From SAR86 cluster bacterium SAR86B (GTDB lineage Bacteria; Pseudomonadota; Gammaproteobacteria; Magnimaribacterales; D2472), in assembly GCA_905181955.1 (NCBI GenBank), contig CAJJAC010000007.1, forward strand, positions 1 through 64,000: 64,000 nt of DNA, read 5' to 3'. Both the position numbers and the translations under genes were made by a program. Under the pieces are notes generated by a model, which had not been told where the DNA came from, made no database searches, and saw only the letters and a program-made list of their open reading frames with translations. This document shows, one piece after another, positions 1 to 9,378 of this stretch (positions within the stretch are counted from its first letter, which is position 1; every line of letters starts with the position of its first letter).

Positions 1-127
1 ATTAAGCTGCTAAAGCGTAGTTGTCGTTATTTGCAACTAAATTTTTTGTAGTATGTTTTACAAGAATTACCACAATCTTGGCATGCGCTTCGGAGTCCAG
101 TAGAAACGTCGAACCCTGTTCGCCCCC
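1..127 (-). ncRNA. ssrA: tmRNA (transfer-messenger RNA), 5' portion, truncated by window start
   Basis: Reverse complement reads GGGGGCGAACAGGGTTCGACG...GTTGCAAATAACGACAACTACGCTTTAGCAGCTTAAT. The tag ORF GCA AAT AAC GAC AAC TAC GCT TTA GCA GCT TAA gives ANNDNYALAA*, close to E. coli ANDENYALAA. It lies downstream of smpB. Confidence 0.95.
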
Positions 128-139
128 ATAGGGATGATG

Positions 140-145
140 ATTATA
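140..145 (-). promoter_or_regulatory. putative -10 element (TATAAT) of ssrA
   Basis: TATAAT on the minus strand about 13 nt upstream of the predicted mature tmRNA 5' end; no strong -35 seen. Confidence 0.4.
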
Positions 146-150
146 CAGTA

Positions 151-642
151 TTACTTGAAATTTTTAGTAGGATGGCTATTGTTTTTAGCATTTTTGAGAA
201 TTCTGCCCTGATCTCGTTCCCAGTCTCTTGTCTTAATATCTTGCCTTTGATCTCGATGTTTTTTACCTTTACCAATAGAAAGATCACATTTAATATGATT
301 TTCCTTCCAGTAAACCGAAGTCAAAACACAAGTTAGACTTTTTTGCTCAATAGTTTCACTTAATTGTTTTATCTCTTTTTTATTAAGTAGCAGCTTTCTT
401 GATCTTGTTGGATCAATAACCTCATGCCTTAGTGACGCAGGAGGATCTATTTTCATACCAATCAACCAAGCTTCATTTTTCTTTAAAGTGACATAACAAT
501 CTTTTACATCAACTCTGCCATCTCTTAATGATTTAACTTCCCAGCCTTCAAGCACAATTCCAGCCTGATAAGAGTCTCCTAGAATGAAGTTCCTTGATGC
601 AGTTTTATTCTTTACAATAACTGAAGTTTTTTGCTTTGACAT
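151..642 (-). CDS. smpB: SsrA-binding protein SmpB
   Basis: SmpB motifs (KNKTASRNFILGDSYQAGIVLEGWEVKSLRDGRVDVKDCYV); adjacent to ssrA. Confidence 0.97.
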   Translation of the reverse strand: MSKQKTSVIVKNKTASRNFILGDSYQAGIVLEGWEVKSLRDGRVDVKDCYVTLKKNEAWLIGMKIDPPASLRHEVIDPTRSRKLLLNKKEIKQLSETIEQKSLTCVLTSVYWKENHIKCDLSIGKGKKHRDQRQDIKTRDWERDQGRILKNAKNNSHPTKNFK

Positions 643-699
643 AACATTATTATGAATGCACTAAATACAACTGCAACTCTTAATAAGGATTAATTAATT

Positions 700-1146
700 T
701 TGAAGATACTACAATTAAAGAAAACACTTGGTTATATGGGATTTATACCCTTTTGTTCTTTCTCTATAACTCCTTGGATTTTTGGTGGAGAGATAGCTAA
801 CTATTCCATTTTGGCTCTTTCTTTTTATAGCTCAATGATTCTTTCGTTTTTAGGAGGGATGTCTTGGGGATGGAGTGACAATAATTATTCGCAAAGCTTA
901 AATCTTATTTATGGAATATCTTTTTCTCTTTTTGGATGCCTTATTTTAGGGATGACTTTTATAAATCCGATGTCAGCATTAAGTCTTAGTTTAGTTGGTT
1001 TTAATGCTTTCTATTATTTTGAAAGTAAAAGAGATATTTTGTTTGATCAAAAAGTAGAGTACAAAGAACTAAGAAAAAACTTAACAGTTTTAGTTTCTAT
1101 TTGTTTTTTAGTAACTATTGCTTATATAGTAAACCCTTATAGTTAG
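700..1146 (+). CDS. DUF3429-like small inner-membrane protein
   Basis: About 148 aa, four or more hydrophobic segments, 'LSFLGGMSWGW' typical of DUF3429-like proteins; TTG start. Confidence 0.6.
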   Translation: MKILQLKKTLGYMGFIPFCSFSITPWIFGGEIANYSILALSFYSSMILSFLGGMSWGWSDNNYSQSLNLIYGISFSLFGCLILGMTFINPMSALSLSLVGFNAFYYFESKRDILFDQKVEYKELRKNLTVLVSICFLVTIAYIVNPYS

Positions 1147-1166
1147 ATTAATTTTAGGATTTTAAT

Positions 1167-2519
1167 ATGGATAGGTTATCAAAACTTAAAAGTCATGGTT
1201 CCTGGGTAGGTAGATGGACCTTTATATTAGCTGCTACAGGCTCAGCAGTTGGGCTCGGTAATATATGGGGTTTCCCATATAAAGCTGGAACAAATGGAGG
1301 CGGTGCATTTGTAATTATTTATTTGTTATGCATCCTAGCGATTGGAATTCCTATAATGATCAGCGAAATAATTATTGGTAGAAGATCTGGAAATAGCCCA
1401 ATTAACGCAATGAAACTTGCCGCAAGAGATTCTAATACAACCTCATCATGGCAAATAGTTGGTTGGAGCGGAATAACTGCAGGTATCTTGATATTATCTT
1501 TCTACAGTGTAATAGCTGGTATTTGTTTAAATTATATATTTATTGCTGCTACATCATCAGGTGCAATTGATTCAGCTGAGCAATTTAGAAATATAATTTC
1601 ATCACCAATGAACCTTTTAGCATGGCACACGCTATTTATGTTTCTTACAGCAATAATAGTTTCTGCTGGTATTAATAATGGTATTGGAAGAATGGTTAAA
1701 ATATTAATGCCAATGCTCGGAGTTCTTCTAATTTTTATGGTTATAAACGGAATTATTAGTGGTGGTTTTGCTCAAGCATTCTCATTCTTATTTGAGCCTG
1801 ACTTTTCTAAAGTAGATTCAAATACTTTTCTTAGCGCAATGGGGCAAGCATTTTTTAGTTTAAGTTTAGGAATGGGATCAATAATGGCATATGGCGCATA
1901 CATGCCAAAAGAACAAAAAATAATATCAACCTCTTTTACAGTTGCTTCTTTAGATACTTTAGTCGCTATATTTGCTGGTTTAGCAATATTTCCAATTATA
2001 TTTGCATTTGGACTAGAGCCTAATAGCGGTCCGGGACTTGTATTTGAATCACTTCAAACAGCTTTTAACCAAATGTCTTATGGTCAAATTGTAGGGCCAT
2101 TATTTTTTATACTTCTATCAGTTGCAGCATTAAGTTCATCAATATCCTTGCTAGAGCCTGGAGTTGCATTTATTTCTGAAGAGGGCTTTATGAGCAGAAA
2201 GTCAGCTGCTATTTTAATATCTTTTCTTGCTTGGTTGCTGGGAATAGGCTCAGCGCTTAGTTTTAATTTATGGAGTGACTTTAATTTGACACCAGGTAGA
2301 AACTTTTTGGACTCCATGGACTTTATCGCTAATCAAATACTTCTTCCATTAGGTGGAATGTTGATAGCAATTTTTGTTGGATGGTTTATGGACAAAAATT
2401 TAATAAATCAAGAAATTGGACATGTTAATCCTATCCTATTTGGTACATGGAGATTCTTTGTTAAGTTTGTTGCCCCAATGTCAGTTGGACTAATTTTTTA
2501 TAATGCAATTTTTGGATAA
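1167..2519 (+). CDS. sodium-dependent transporter, NSS/SNF family
   Basis: N-terminus WTFILAATGSAVGLGNIWGFPYKAGTNGGGAFV is the SNF signature; 450 aa multi-TM. Confidence 0.93.
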   Translation: MDRLSKLKSHGSWVGRWTFILAATGSAVGLGNIWGFPYKAGTNGGGAFVIIYLLCILAIGIPIMISEIIIGRRSGNSPINAMKLAARDSNTTSSWQIVGWSGITAGILILSFYSVIAGICLNYIFIAATSSGAIDSAEQFRNIISSPMNLLAWHTLFMFLTAIIVSAGINNGIGRMVKILMPMLGVLLIFMVINGIISGGFAQAFSFLFEPDFSKVDSNTFLSAMGQAFFSLSLGMGSIMAYGAYMPKEQKIISTSFTVASLDTLVAIFAGLAIFPIIFAFGLEPNSGPGLVFESLQTAFNQMSYGQIVGPLFFILLSVAALSSSISLLEPGVAFISEEGFMSRKSAAILISFLAWLLGIGSALSFNLWSDFNLTPGRNFLDSMDFIANQILLPLGGMLIAIFVGWFMDKNLINQEIGHVNPILFGTWRFFVKFVAPMSVGLIFYNAIFG

Positions 2520-2936
2520 ATGCCAAATACATATAACTATAAAGAATATATAGCTAAAGATTCTGAAGAAGTATTTGCATTAATTTCAGATTTTACAGAT
2601 TACAAAAATTTTTTACCTGGGTGCATTAAGTCTGAAAGTATCTCAAGTACAGAAGATTTTGAAATAGGGGAGCTAGAATTCAATCTTTTTAATAAACAAT
2701 ACTCTATTGAATCTAAAAATTATAAAACTCCTACAGAATTAAAAATTAAACAAATGAAGGGACCTTTTAACAATCTAGAAGCTTCTTGGCAAGTTATTAA
2801 AAAAGACAAAGGTTGTTTGGTAAGCTTTTATGTGGAATTTGATGTTCCATTTCTTCTGAGGCCATTTATGAGGCAGGCTTTAATAGATTCTTTTGCTACT
2901 AAATATATAAATGCTTTTATCCAGAGAGCCGAATGA
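2520..2936 (+). CDS. ratA: RatA/COQ10-like SRPBCC (START-like) protein
   Basis: SRPBCC pattern (VFALISDFTDYKNFLPGC); followed by RnfH; conserved ratA-rnfH order. Confidence 0.85.
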   Translation: MPNTYNYKEYIAKDSEEVFALISDFTDYKNFLPGCIKSESISSTEDFEIGELEFNLFNKQYSIESKNYKTPTELKIKQMKGPFNNLEASWQVIKKDKGCLVSFYVEFDVPFLLRPFMRQALIDSFATKYINAFIQRAE

Positions 2937-3211
2937 GAATATTCTTTACATATCAAGGTGAGGTTGAAAAATATTTTTTAAATCTAGATGTTTCTGAAAG
3001 TTCAACAGTAGCTGAAATCCTAAAATTACCCTCAGTAAAAAGTATTTTAGATTCCATAACCCACTCAATAACTATTGGTGTTAATGGTGAGATTTTAGAT
3101 GGAGTTTTTAAGCCTATTCCTGAAAGATATAGATTAAGTGAAGGGCAGAGAGTCGAAATCTATCGACCATTAAAACAAGACCCAAAAGAACGCAGAAGAC
3201 AGAAAGCCTAA
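2933..3211 (+). CDS. rnfH: RnfH family (ubiquitin-fold) protein
   Basis: C-terminus EGQRVEIYRPLKQDPKERRRQKA typical of RnfH; overlaps the ratA end. Confidence 0.9.
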   Translation: MRIFFTYQGEVEKYFLNLDVSESSTVAEILKLPSVKSILDSITHSITIGVNGEILDGVFKPIPERYRLSEGQRVEIYRPLKQDPKERRRQKA

Positions 3212-3214
3212 CTG

Positions 3215-3541
3215 TTATATATTTTCAACAACCCAGCTATCTAAAGCTTCATTAGAATCAAAATATAGAGTTAGTTTTTTATCTGAAACTACTAGCTCAC
3301 CAACTGTTACCTTATTGAGGTAATCCCATCTATTCTTATGAAATGGATCTTGTATTAATGCAGTACCAAGAATAAATTTAACCTGATCTTTGGTAAGCCC
3401 TTTTGAGAGTTTATTTACATCTTCCTCTGCAAAAATATTGCCTTGAATAACAGGAACATTATAAAAACCAAAAGAGCTACAAGCTCCCAAAAAAGATAAT
3501 GCAAGAATTATTGAGAAGATATTTGTTTGATTCAGTTTCAT
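3215..3541 (-). CDS. bamE: outer membrane assembly lipoprotein BamE (SmpA/OmlA)
   Basis: Lipobox LGAC, then VPVIQGNIFAEEDVNKLSKGLTKDQVKFILGTALIQDPFHKNRWDYL. Confidence 0.93.
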   Translation of the reverse strand: MKLNQTNIFSIILALSFLGACSSFGFYNVPVIQGNIFAEEDVNKLSKGLTKDQVKFILGTALIQDPFHKNRWDYLNKVTVGELVVSDKKLTLYFDSNEALDSWVVENI

Positions 3542-3572
3542 TTGCTTAAGAGTTAAAAGTTGTCTTTATATT

Positions 3573-3601
3573 TTGACAAGATGGATTATACTTTGTTCTA
3601 T
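3573..3601 (+). promoter_or_regulatory. putative sigma-70 promoter of fur
   Basis: Perfect -35 TTGACA at 3573-3578, with weak -10 candidates (TTCTAT at 3596, TATAAC at 3599) before the fur start. Confidence 0.4.
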
Positions 3602-3627
3602 AACAGAAACGATAATAATTTTAAAAA

Positions 3628-4044
3628 ATGTCTGAACAGAATTTTGATTTAAAAAAAACAGGATTAAAGGCAACACTTCCAAGAATTCGTATTCTTGAGG
3701 TTCTTGATGCAACTAGGGACGAGGAAGCTCATTTAAGTGCTGAAGATATCTATAAAGAATTATTAGTATCTGGAGAAGATGTAGGTCTTGCTACTGTATA
3801 TAGAGTTCTTACTCAATTTGAGGCTGCTGGTATTGTAAAAAAGCATAATTTTGAAGGAGGCCATGCTGTATATGAAGTTATTTCAGATGAGCATCATGAT
3901 CATATGGTGTCTCTAGAAGACGGAACTGTCTATGAGTTTCATGATGAGATAATAGAAGAAAGACAAAAAGAGATTGCTAAAGCCAGAGGATTTGAGCTAA
4001 TTGAGCATAGTATGGTCTTGTACGTAAAAAAAATTAAGTCATAA
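3628..4044 (+). CDS. fur: ferric uptake regulator Fur
   Basis: LKKTGLKATLPRIRILEVL, LATVYRVLTQFEAAGIVKKHNFEGG, HHDHMVSLEDGTVYEF. Confidence 0.96.
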   Translation: MSEQNFDLKKTGLKATLPRIRILEVLDATRDEEAHLSAEDIYKELLVSGEDVGLATVYRVLTQFEAAGIVKKHNFEGGHAVYEVISDEHHDHMVSLEDGTVYEFHDEIIEERQKEIAKARGFELIEHSMVLYVKKIKS

Positions 4045-4058
4045 TTTTTTAAAACCCA

Positions 4059-4086
4059 CTTGAACTAAGCGCATAAACCCCAATAT
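4059..4086 (+). promoter_or_regulatory. putative sigma-32 (RpoH) heat-shock promoter of grpE-dnaK-dnaJ
   Basis: CTTGAA (4059-4064), 13-nt spacer, CCCCAATAT (4078-4086); matches the RpoH pattern CTTGAAA-N11-16-CCCCATNT just upstream of grpE. Confidence 0.75.
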
Positions 4087-4106
4087 ATTTTCTATTGGGA
4101 ATAAAT

Positions 4107-4658
4107 ATGTCAAAAAATACAAAAGAAGATAAATCTTTAGAAGAAGAGTTAGAAAATTCTACTGCCCCAGAAGATGATGACTTGCCTGAATTAGAGGAGC
4201 AAGAAGAATTATCTGAAGAAAATGCAGCTTTATTAAGAGTTACTGAGCTTGAGTCAGCACTTTTAAGATCTGCAGCTGATTTAGATAATGCAATTAAAAG
4301 ATCTATTTTAGAGGTAGATAAAGCTCATAAGTATGGAGTTGAAAAGCTATTAAATGAGCTGTTACCAATCATGGATAATTTAGAGCAGGCACTTGCCAAT
4401 CTATCTGAAAATTCTTCATCTGAAGACAAAGAAGGTATTGAGCTTACTTTAAAGTCTTTTGAGTCTGCACTTGATAAATTTGGAATGAGACCCATCTATC
4501 CAGTTAATGAGGATTTTAATCCTGAAAAACACGAAGCAGTAACCATGACAAAAGATGATGCTAAAAAAGACAATGAAGTTGGTGAAGTTTTTCAAAGAGG
4601 CTGGGAGCTCCATAAAAGAGTTATAAGACCAGCCAGAGTTACAGTTATTAAAAATTAA
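4107..4658 (+). CDS. grpE: nucleotide exchange factor GrpE
   Basis: GrpE C-terminus (FNPEKHEAVTM...VGEVFQRGWELHKRVIRPARVTV). The ORF track starts at TTG 4095; ATG 4107 is preferred. Confidence 0.95.
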   Translation: MSKNTKEDKSLEEELENSTAPEDDDLPELEEQEELSEENAALLRVTELESALLRSAADLDNAIKRSILEVDKAHKYGVEKLLNELLPIMDNLEQALANLSENSSSEDKEGIELTLKSFESALDKFGMRPIYPVNEDFNPEKHEAVTMTKDDAKKDNEVGEVFQRGWELHKRVIRPARVTVIKN

Positions 4659-4670
4659 AGAGGGAATGAG

Positions 4671-6587
4671 ATGTCAAAAATAATAGGTATTGATTTAGGC
4701 ACAACAAATAGTTGTGTAGCAGTAATTGAAGGAAAACAACAAAAGGTTATTGAAAATTCTGAAGGTGGAAGAACTACACCTTCTGTTGTTGCTTACACAG
4801 ATAATGATGAGGTATTGGTGGGATTGCCAGCTAAAAGACAGGCAGTCACAAATCCTGAAAATACTTTATACGCAATCAAAAGGTTAATAGGTAGAACCTT
4901 TAAAGATAAAGTTGTCAAACAAGATGCTGATATGGTCCCTTATAAGATTATTAAAGCAGATAATGGTGATGCATGGGTTGAAGCGAATAAGAAGAAATTA
5001 GCACCACCCCAAGTGGCGGCAGAAATTCTTAAAAAAATGAAGAAAACTGCAGAAGACTATCTCGGTGAGGAAGTCACAGAAGCTGTGATAACCGTTCCAG
5101 CATATTTTAATGATGCGCAAAGACAAGCTACAAAAGATGCAGGTAAGATTGCTGGCCTAGAAGTTAAAAGAATTATTAACGAACCAACAGCTGCAGCACT
5201 TGCATATGGTCTTGATAAACATACAGGCGATTCCACAATTGCAGTTTATGATCTTGGTGGAGGCACCTTTGATATTTCAATCATTGAAATATCAGATGTG
5301 GATGGCGAACATCAATTTGAAGTTCTTTCTACAAACGGAGACACTTTTTTAGGTGGTGAGGATTTTGATTTAAGGTTAATAGATTATTTTGTTGATCAAT
5401 TTAAAGAAGAATCTGGTTTTAATTTAAAAAGCGATCCTTTGGCCCTGCAAAGATTAAAAGAAGCTGCAGAAAAAGCTAAGATCGAACTTTCGTCCTCAGA
5501 GCAAACAGAAGTTAATCTTCCATATATAACCGCTGATAGCACTGGACCAAAACATTTTGTTCATAAAATCACTAGAGCAAAACTTGAATCTTTAGTTGAA
5601 GACTTGGTAGATAGAAGTTTAGAGCCTTTAAAAACTGCTTTATCAGACGCAAAACTTTCTAAATCTGAAATATCCGAGATATTACTAGTTGGTGGACAAA
5701 CTAGGATGCCTTTAGTCCAGAAAAAAGTTAAGGAGTTTTTTGGAAAAGAAGCCAGAAAAGACTTAAATCCTGATGAGGCTGTAGCTGTAGGAGCTGCTAT
5801 TCAAGGCTCTGTATTATCAGGTGATACTAAAGACATCTTATTGTTAGATGTGACACCTTTAACTCTAGGAATTGAGACCATGGGAGGAGTATCTACTCCT
5901 CTCATAGAAAGAAATACAACGATTCCAACTCAAAAATCTCAAGTATTCTCAACAGCAGAAGATAATCAAACAGCAGTAACTGTTCATGTTATTCAGGGAG
6001 AAAGAACACAGGCAGCTCAAAATAAATCATTAGGTCAGTTTAATCTGTCAGATATTCCACCTGCTGCTAGAGGAATGCCTCAAATCGAAGTATCTTTTGA
6101 CCTTGATGCAAATGGTATTCTTAATGTGTCTGCTAAAGATAAGAATTCTGGTAAAGAGCAATCTATCGTTATCAAAGCTTCAAGTGGTTTAACTGATGAA
6201 GATATTGAAAAAATGGTTAAGGATGCAGAAGCTAACGCAGAAGATGATAAAAAATTTGAAGAATTAGTTAAAACTAAAAATAATGCTGACATGTTAGTAC
6301 ATGCAACCAGAAAAACAGTTCAAGAATCTGATGAAAAGTTATCTGATGATGAAAAGGATGAAATAGAGAAAGTTGTTGTCGTACTTGAAGAGGCAATAGC
6401 TTCAGAAGATCTTGAAAGTATGGAAATTGCAACAAAATCTCTTAACGATGTATTAACTCCTTTAACTGATAAATTATATTCTCAAGATCAGGCTCAAACT
6501 GAACCTGCTTCAGATGCTGAATCTAATGAAGATGCAGAAAATACTGTTGATGCTGAATATGAAGAAGTTAAAGAAGACGACAAGTAA
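4671..6587 (+). CDS. dnaK: molecular chaperone DnaK (Hsp70)
   Basis: [21 protein letters not shown]..., [15 protein letters not shown]; 638 aa full length. Confidence 0.99.
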   Translation: MSKIIGIDLGTTNSCVAVIEGKQQKVIENSEGGRTTPSVVAYTDNDEVLVGLPAKRQAVTNPENTLYAIKRLIGRTFKDKVVKQDADMVPYKIIKADNGDAWVEANKKKLAPPQVAAEILKKMKKTAEDYLGEEVTEAVITVPAYFNDAQRQATKDAGKIAGLEVKRIINEPTAAALAYGLDKHTGDSTIAVYDLGGGTFDISIIEISDVDGEHQFEVLSTNGDTFLGGEDFDLRLIDYFVDQFKEESGFNLKSDPLALQRLKEAAEKAKIELSSSEQTEVNLPYITADSTGPKHFVHKITRAKLESLVEDLVDRSLEPLKTALSDAKLSKSEISEILLVGGQTRMPLVQKKVKEFFGKEARKDLNPDEAVAVGAAIQGSVLSGDTKDILLLDVTPLTLGIETMGGVSTPLIERNTTIPTQKSQVFSTAEDNQTAVTVHVIQGERTQAAQNKSLGQFNLSDIPPAARGMPQIEVSFDLDANGILNVSAKDKNSGKEQSIVIKASSGLTDEDIEKMVKDAEANAEDDKKFEELVKTKNNADMLVHATRKTVQESDEKLSDDEKDEIEKVVVVLEEAIASEDLESMEIATKSLNDVLTPLTDKLYSQDQAQTEPASDAESNEDAENTVDAEYEEVKEDDK

Positions 6588-6601
6588 CTGAGTCATTAAT
6601 A

Positions 6602-7711
6602 ATGTCAAAGAGAGACTATTATGAAATCCTCGAAGTCTCTAGATCAGCTTCAACTGCAGAATTAAAAAAAGCTTTTAAGAAGAAGGCTATGAAATATCAT
6701 CCAGATAGAAATCCGGATGACCCCCAAGCAGATAAAAAATTTAAAGAATGTGCTGAGGCTTATGATGTTTTATCTGATCAACAGAAAAAAAATGCATATG
6801 ATCAATATGGTCATGCAGGGGTAGATGGAATGGGCGGAGGTCCAAACTTCAATGATGTGAATGTGGGAGATATTTTTGGAGATATTTTTGGAGACGTCTT
6901 TGGCACAAGATCTTCATCTCGAGGCAGATCAAGAAGAGGGCAAGATCTTCAATACAATCTAGATTTATCACTAAAAGAAGCTGTCCTTGGAACTCAAACA
7001 AAGATAAAAATACCTTCTCATTCTCCATGTAATAGCTGTGACTCATCAGGCGCAGCTGCAGGATCAAGTCCATCTGTTTGTGGAAGATGCAATGGTGCCG
7101 GTCAAGTCAGAGTTCAGCAGGGATTCTTTTCATTACAACAATCATGCTCATCGTGTGAGGGCACTGGCCAAGTTATCAAAGATAAATGCAAACCATGTAA
7201 TGGTGTTGGTGCAACCAAGGAAGAAAAAACATTATCTGTAAATATTCCTTCAGGCGTTGATAATGGAGATAAAGTTAGATTATCTGGTGAGGGTGAGTGG
7301 GAAAAAAATGGTCAATCAGGTGATTTATATGTTGCTATAAGAGTTTCATCGAATCCTGTCTTTGAAAGAGAGGGAAGAGATTTATACATAGAAGCACCTT
7401 TAGATCTCATGACATCAATAACTGGAGGATCTATAAAAGTTCCAACAATTGAAAATTTTATATCACTAAAAATACCAGCACAGACTCAAACTGGAAAAAT
7501 ATTTAGAATTAAAGGGAAAGGAGCATCATCTGTAAGAGACAGTAAAAGAGGTGATCTTTTATGCAGAGTGATCGTAGAAACCCCATCAAATTTAGATAAA
7601 TCTCAATTAAAAGCACTGAAATCATTTACAGAGTCCTTAAAAACCTCAACAAATTATCCAATTCAAGAATCATTTATTAAAGCTTCTGATAATGTGCATA
7701 AGAATGATTAA
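6602..7711 (+). CDS. dnaJ: molecular chaperone DnaJ
   Basis: J domain with HPD, G/F region, four CxxCxGxG-like zinc motifs. Confidence 0.98.
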   Translation: MSKRDYYEILEVSRSASTAELKKAFKKKAMKYHPDRNPDDPQADKKFKECAEAYDVLSDQQKKNAYDQYGHAGVDGMGGGPNFNDVNVGDIFGDIFGDVFGTRSSSRGRSRRGQDLQYNLDLSLKEAVLGTQTKIKIPSHSPCNSCDSSGAAAGSSPSVCGRCNGAGQVRVQQGFFSLQQSCSSCEGTGQVIKDKCKPCNGVGATKEEKTLSVNIPSGVDNGDKVRLSGEGEWEKNGQSGDLYVAIRVSSNPVFEREGRDLYIEAPLDLMTSITGGSIKVPTIENFISLKIPAQTQTGKIFRIKGKGASSVRDSKRGDLLCRVIVETPSNLDKSQLKALKSFTESLKTSTNYPIQESFIKASDNVHKND

Positions 7712-7714
7712 TTT

Positions 7715-8374
7715 ATGACTGGTATCTTCATCAATGGGATTTCAGGAAAAATGGGTACAAATTTATTAGAGAGATCTAACTCCCGCGATGATATTATTAA
7801 TTGCACCAATTTAAATGATGATCTTTTAGAAACAATAATTGATTTTTCACATCCAGATTCAACCTTAAAACTTTTAGAATCTATATCAGATATTAATACA
7901 TCTATAATAATAGGAACAACAGGCTTTGATTTAGAGCAAATTAAACAAATCAAAGAATTTTCCAAAAATAAAAAAATTCTATTAGCTTTTAACTTAAGTA
8001 AAGGAATGTCAGTTATTAAAAAATCAGTTCAAGATTTTGTTGAATTAAATACAAAAAGTTTAAATTGTTTTATAGAAGATACTCACCATGCTCAAAAATT
8101 TGACTCCCCATCAGGTACAGCAATTGAATTAAAGAATATTATAGAATTGAATGACAAAGAGGATTTAATTTCTAATATTGAAATAATTTCAAAAAGATCT
8201 GGGAATATATTCGGTATCCATAAAGTTATTTTTTTAAGCGATTCTGAAAAAATAGAATTTAGACATGAGGCTATATCAAGAAATATCTTTGCAGATGGGG
8301 CTTTAGAGGCCTCGCATTGGATAAAAAATCAAAAAGAAGGTTTATACAATTTTGAAGATTTTCTCAAATCATAA
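7715..8374 (+). CDS. dapB: 4-hydroxy-tetrahydrodipicolinate reductase DapB (short form)
   Basis: GISGKMG nucleotide-binding motif, IEDTHHAQKFDSPSGTA catalytic region; follows dnaJ as in related genomes. Confidence 0.92.
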   Translation: MTGIFINGISGKMGTNLLERSNSRDDIINCTNLNDDLLETIIDFSHPDSTLKLLESISDINTSIIIGTTGFDLEQIKQIKEFSKNKKILLAFNLSKGMSVIKKSVQDFVELNTKSLNCFIEDTHHAQKFDSPSGTAIELKNIIELNDKEDLISNIEIISKRSGNIFGIHKVIFLSDSEKIEFRHEAISRNIFADGALEASHWIKNQKEGLYNFEDFLKS

Positions 8375-8430
8375 AATAGTCTTTAATATTGGTGTATTTT
8401 TCTATAAAATATCCAAACTTTTAACACGAA

Positions 8431-8500
8431 GGTCCCGAACCTGCAAAGTTGGGGTGCTCTTATTTAGAGTTAACTTTGCTTAGGACTGGAGAATCAACCC
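8431..8500 (+). promoter_or_regulatory. structured rpsB 5' leader, candidate S2 autoregulatory element
   Basis: Nested helices: GGTCC(8431-8435)/GGACT(8483-8487, one G:U), GCAAAGTT(8443-8450)/AACTTTGC(8472-8479), CTCT(8457-8460)/AGAG(8466-8469), immediately upstream of rpsB. Confidence 0.6.
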
Positions 8501-8512
8501 TGGAGAAATAAA

Positions 8513-9355
8513 ATGAGTATAGTTTCAGTAAAAGACCTGCTGCATGCAGGAGTCCATTTCGGTCATCAGAAAAGATTTTGGAATCCAAAAATGGATCAAT
8601 ACATCTTTGATACAAGAAAAAAAATTAGTATTATCAATCTTGACATTACACAAGAGCATTTAAGTGCTGCAGCTTCTAAAGTTGAAGATATATGCTCAAA
8701 GGGTAATAAAGTATTATTTGTCGGTACAAAGAGATCTGCAAGTAAAACTATTAAAGAAGAAGCCTCTGGATTAGGCCTACCTTACGTTAACAAAAGATGG
8801 CTGGGAGGAACTCTTACTAATTGGAAAACCATTCGAGGTTCAATTAGAAGACTTCATGATATTGAAGAGATGGTTTCCTCTGGAAGAATTGAAAAATTAA
8901 TCAAAAAAGAAGCTGTTGAAATACAAAAAGAACATACAAAACTAGAAGCAAGTGTTGGCGGAATAAAGCATATGAAAGGACTTCCTGATGCTCTTTTTAT
9001 TATTGATATCAAGCATGAAAAAATTGCAGTTCTAGAGGCTAAAAAAATGGGAATACCTGTTATAGCTTTGGTAGATACAAATTCGGACCCTGATGGAATC
9101 GATACTGTTATTCCTGGCAATGATGATGCAATTAGATCAGTTAGATTGATTACCAAGGTAATAGCTGAAGCTTGTGCAAGAGGTATAGAATCATCAACTG
9201 GTTACGCTCCTGTTGCTGATGTTCAGGCACCTAAAATAGAAATAATTAAAAAAGAAGTTCCAGTAGAAGAAGTAGTTGCTGAGGCTCCAGTAGAAGAAGT
9301 AGTTGCTGAGGCTCCAGTAGAAGAATCTAAAGATTCCGAAGAAGACTCAAAATAA
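8513..9355 (+). CDS. rpsB: 30S ribosomal protein S2 with acidic repetitive C-terminal tail
   Basis: [32 protein letters not shown]; followed by tsf. Confidence 0.98.
   Translation: MSIVSVKDLLHAGVHFGHQKRFWNPKMDQYIFDTRKKISIINLDITQEHLSAAASKVEDICSKGNKVLFVGTKRSASKTIKEEASGLGLPYVNKRWLGGTLTNWKTIRGSIRRLHDIEEMVSSGRIEKLIKKEAVEIQKEHTKLEASVGGIKHMKGLPDALFIIDIKHEKIAVLEAKKMGIPVIALVDTNSDPDGIDTVIPGNDDAIRSVRLITKVIAEACARGIESSTGYAPVADVQAPKIEIIKKEVPVEEVVAEAPVEEVVAEAPVEESKDSEEDSK
9263..9325 (+). repeat. 27-bp in-frame tandem repeat (2.3 copies) encoding VEEVVAEAP
   Basis: gtagaagaagtagttgctgaggctcca occurs twice perfectly and then gtagaagaa. Confidence 0.95.
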
Positions 9356-9378
9356 ATTTTTTTTAGCAAGGATTAAAA

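Noticed and set aside
2520-3211. ratA-rnfH as a toxin-antitoxin module
   Set aside because: Historically named RatA/RatB, but the proteins are a COQ10-like SRPBCC protein and RnfH in a conserved housekeeping context beside bamE. There is no sequence support for a TA function.
3601-3627. Fur box upstream of fur (GATAATAATTTT)
   Set aside because: Only a half-site resemblance to GATAATGATAATCATTATC; expected by chance in this AT-rich sequence.
7038-7241. 67-aa plus-strand ORF inside dnaJ
   Set aside because: Alternate frame of the DnaJ zinc-finger region; no independent start context.
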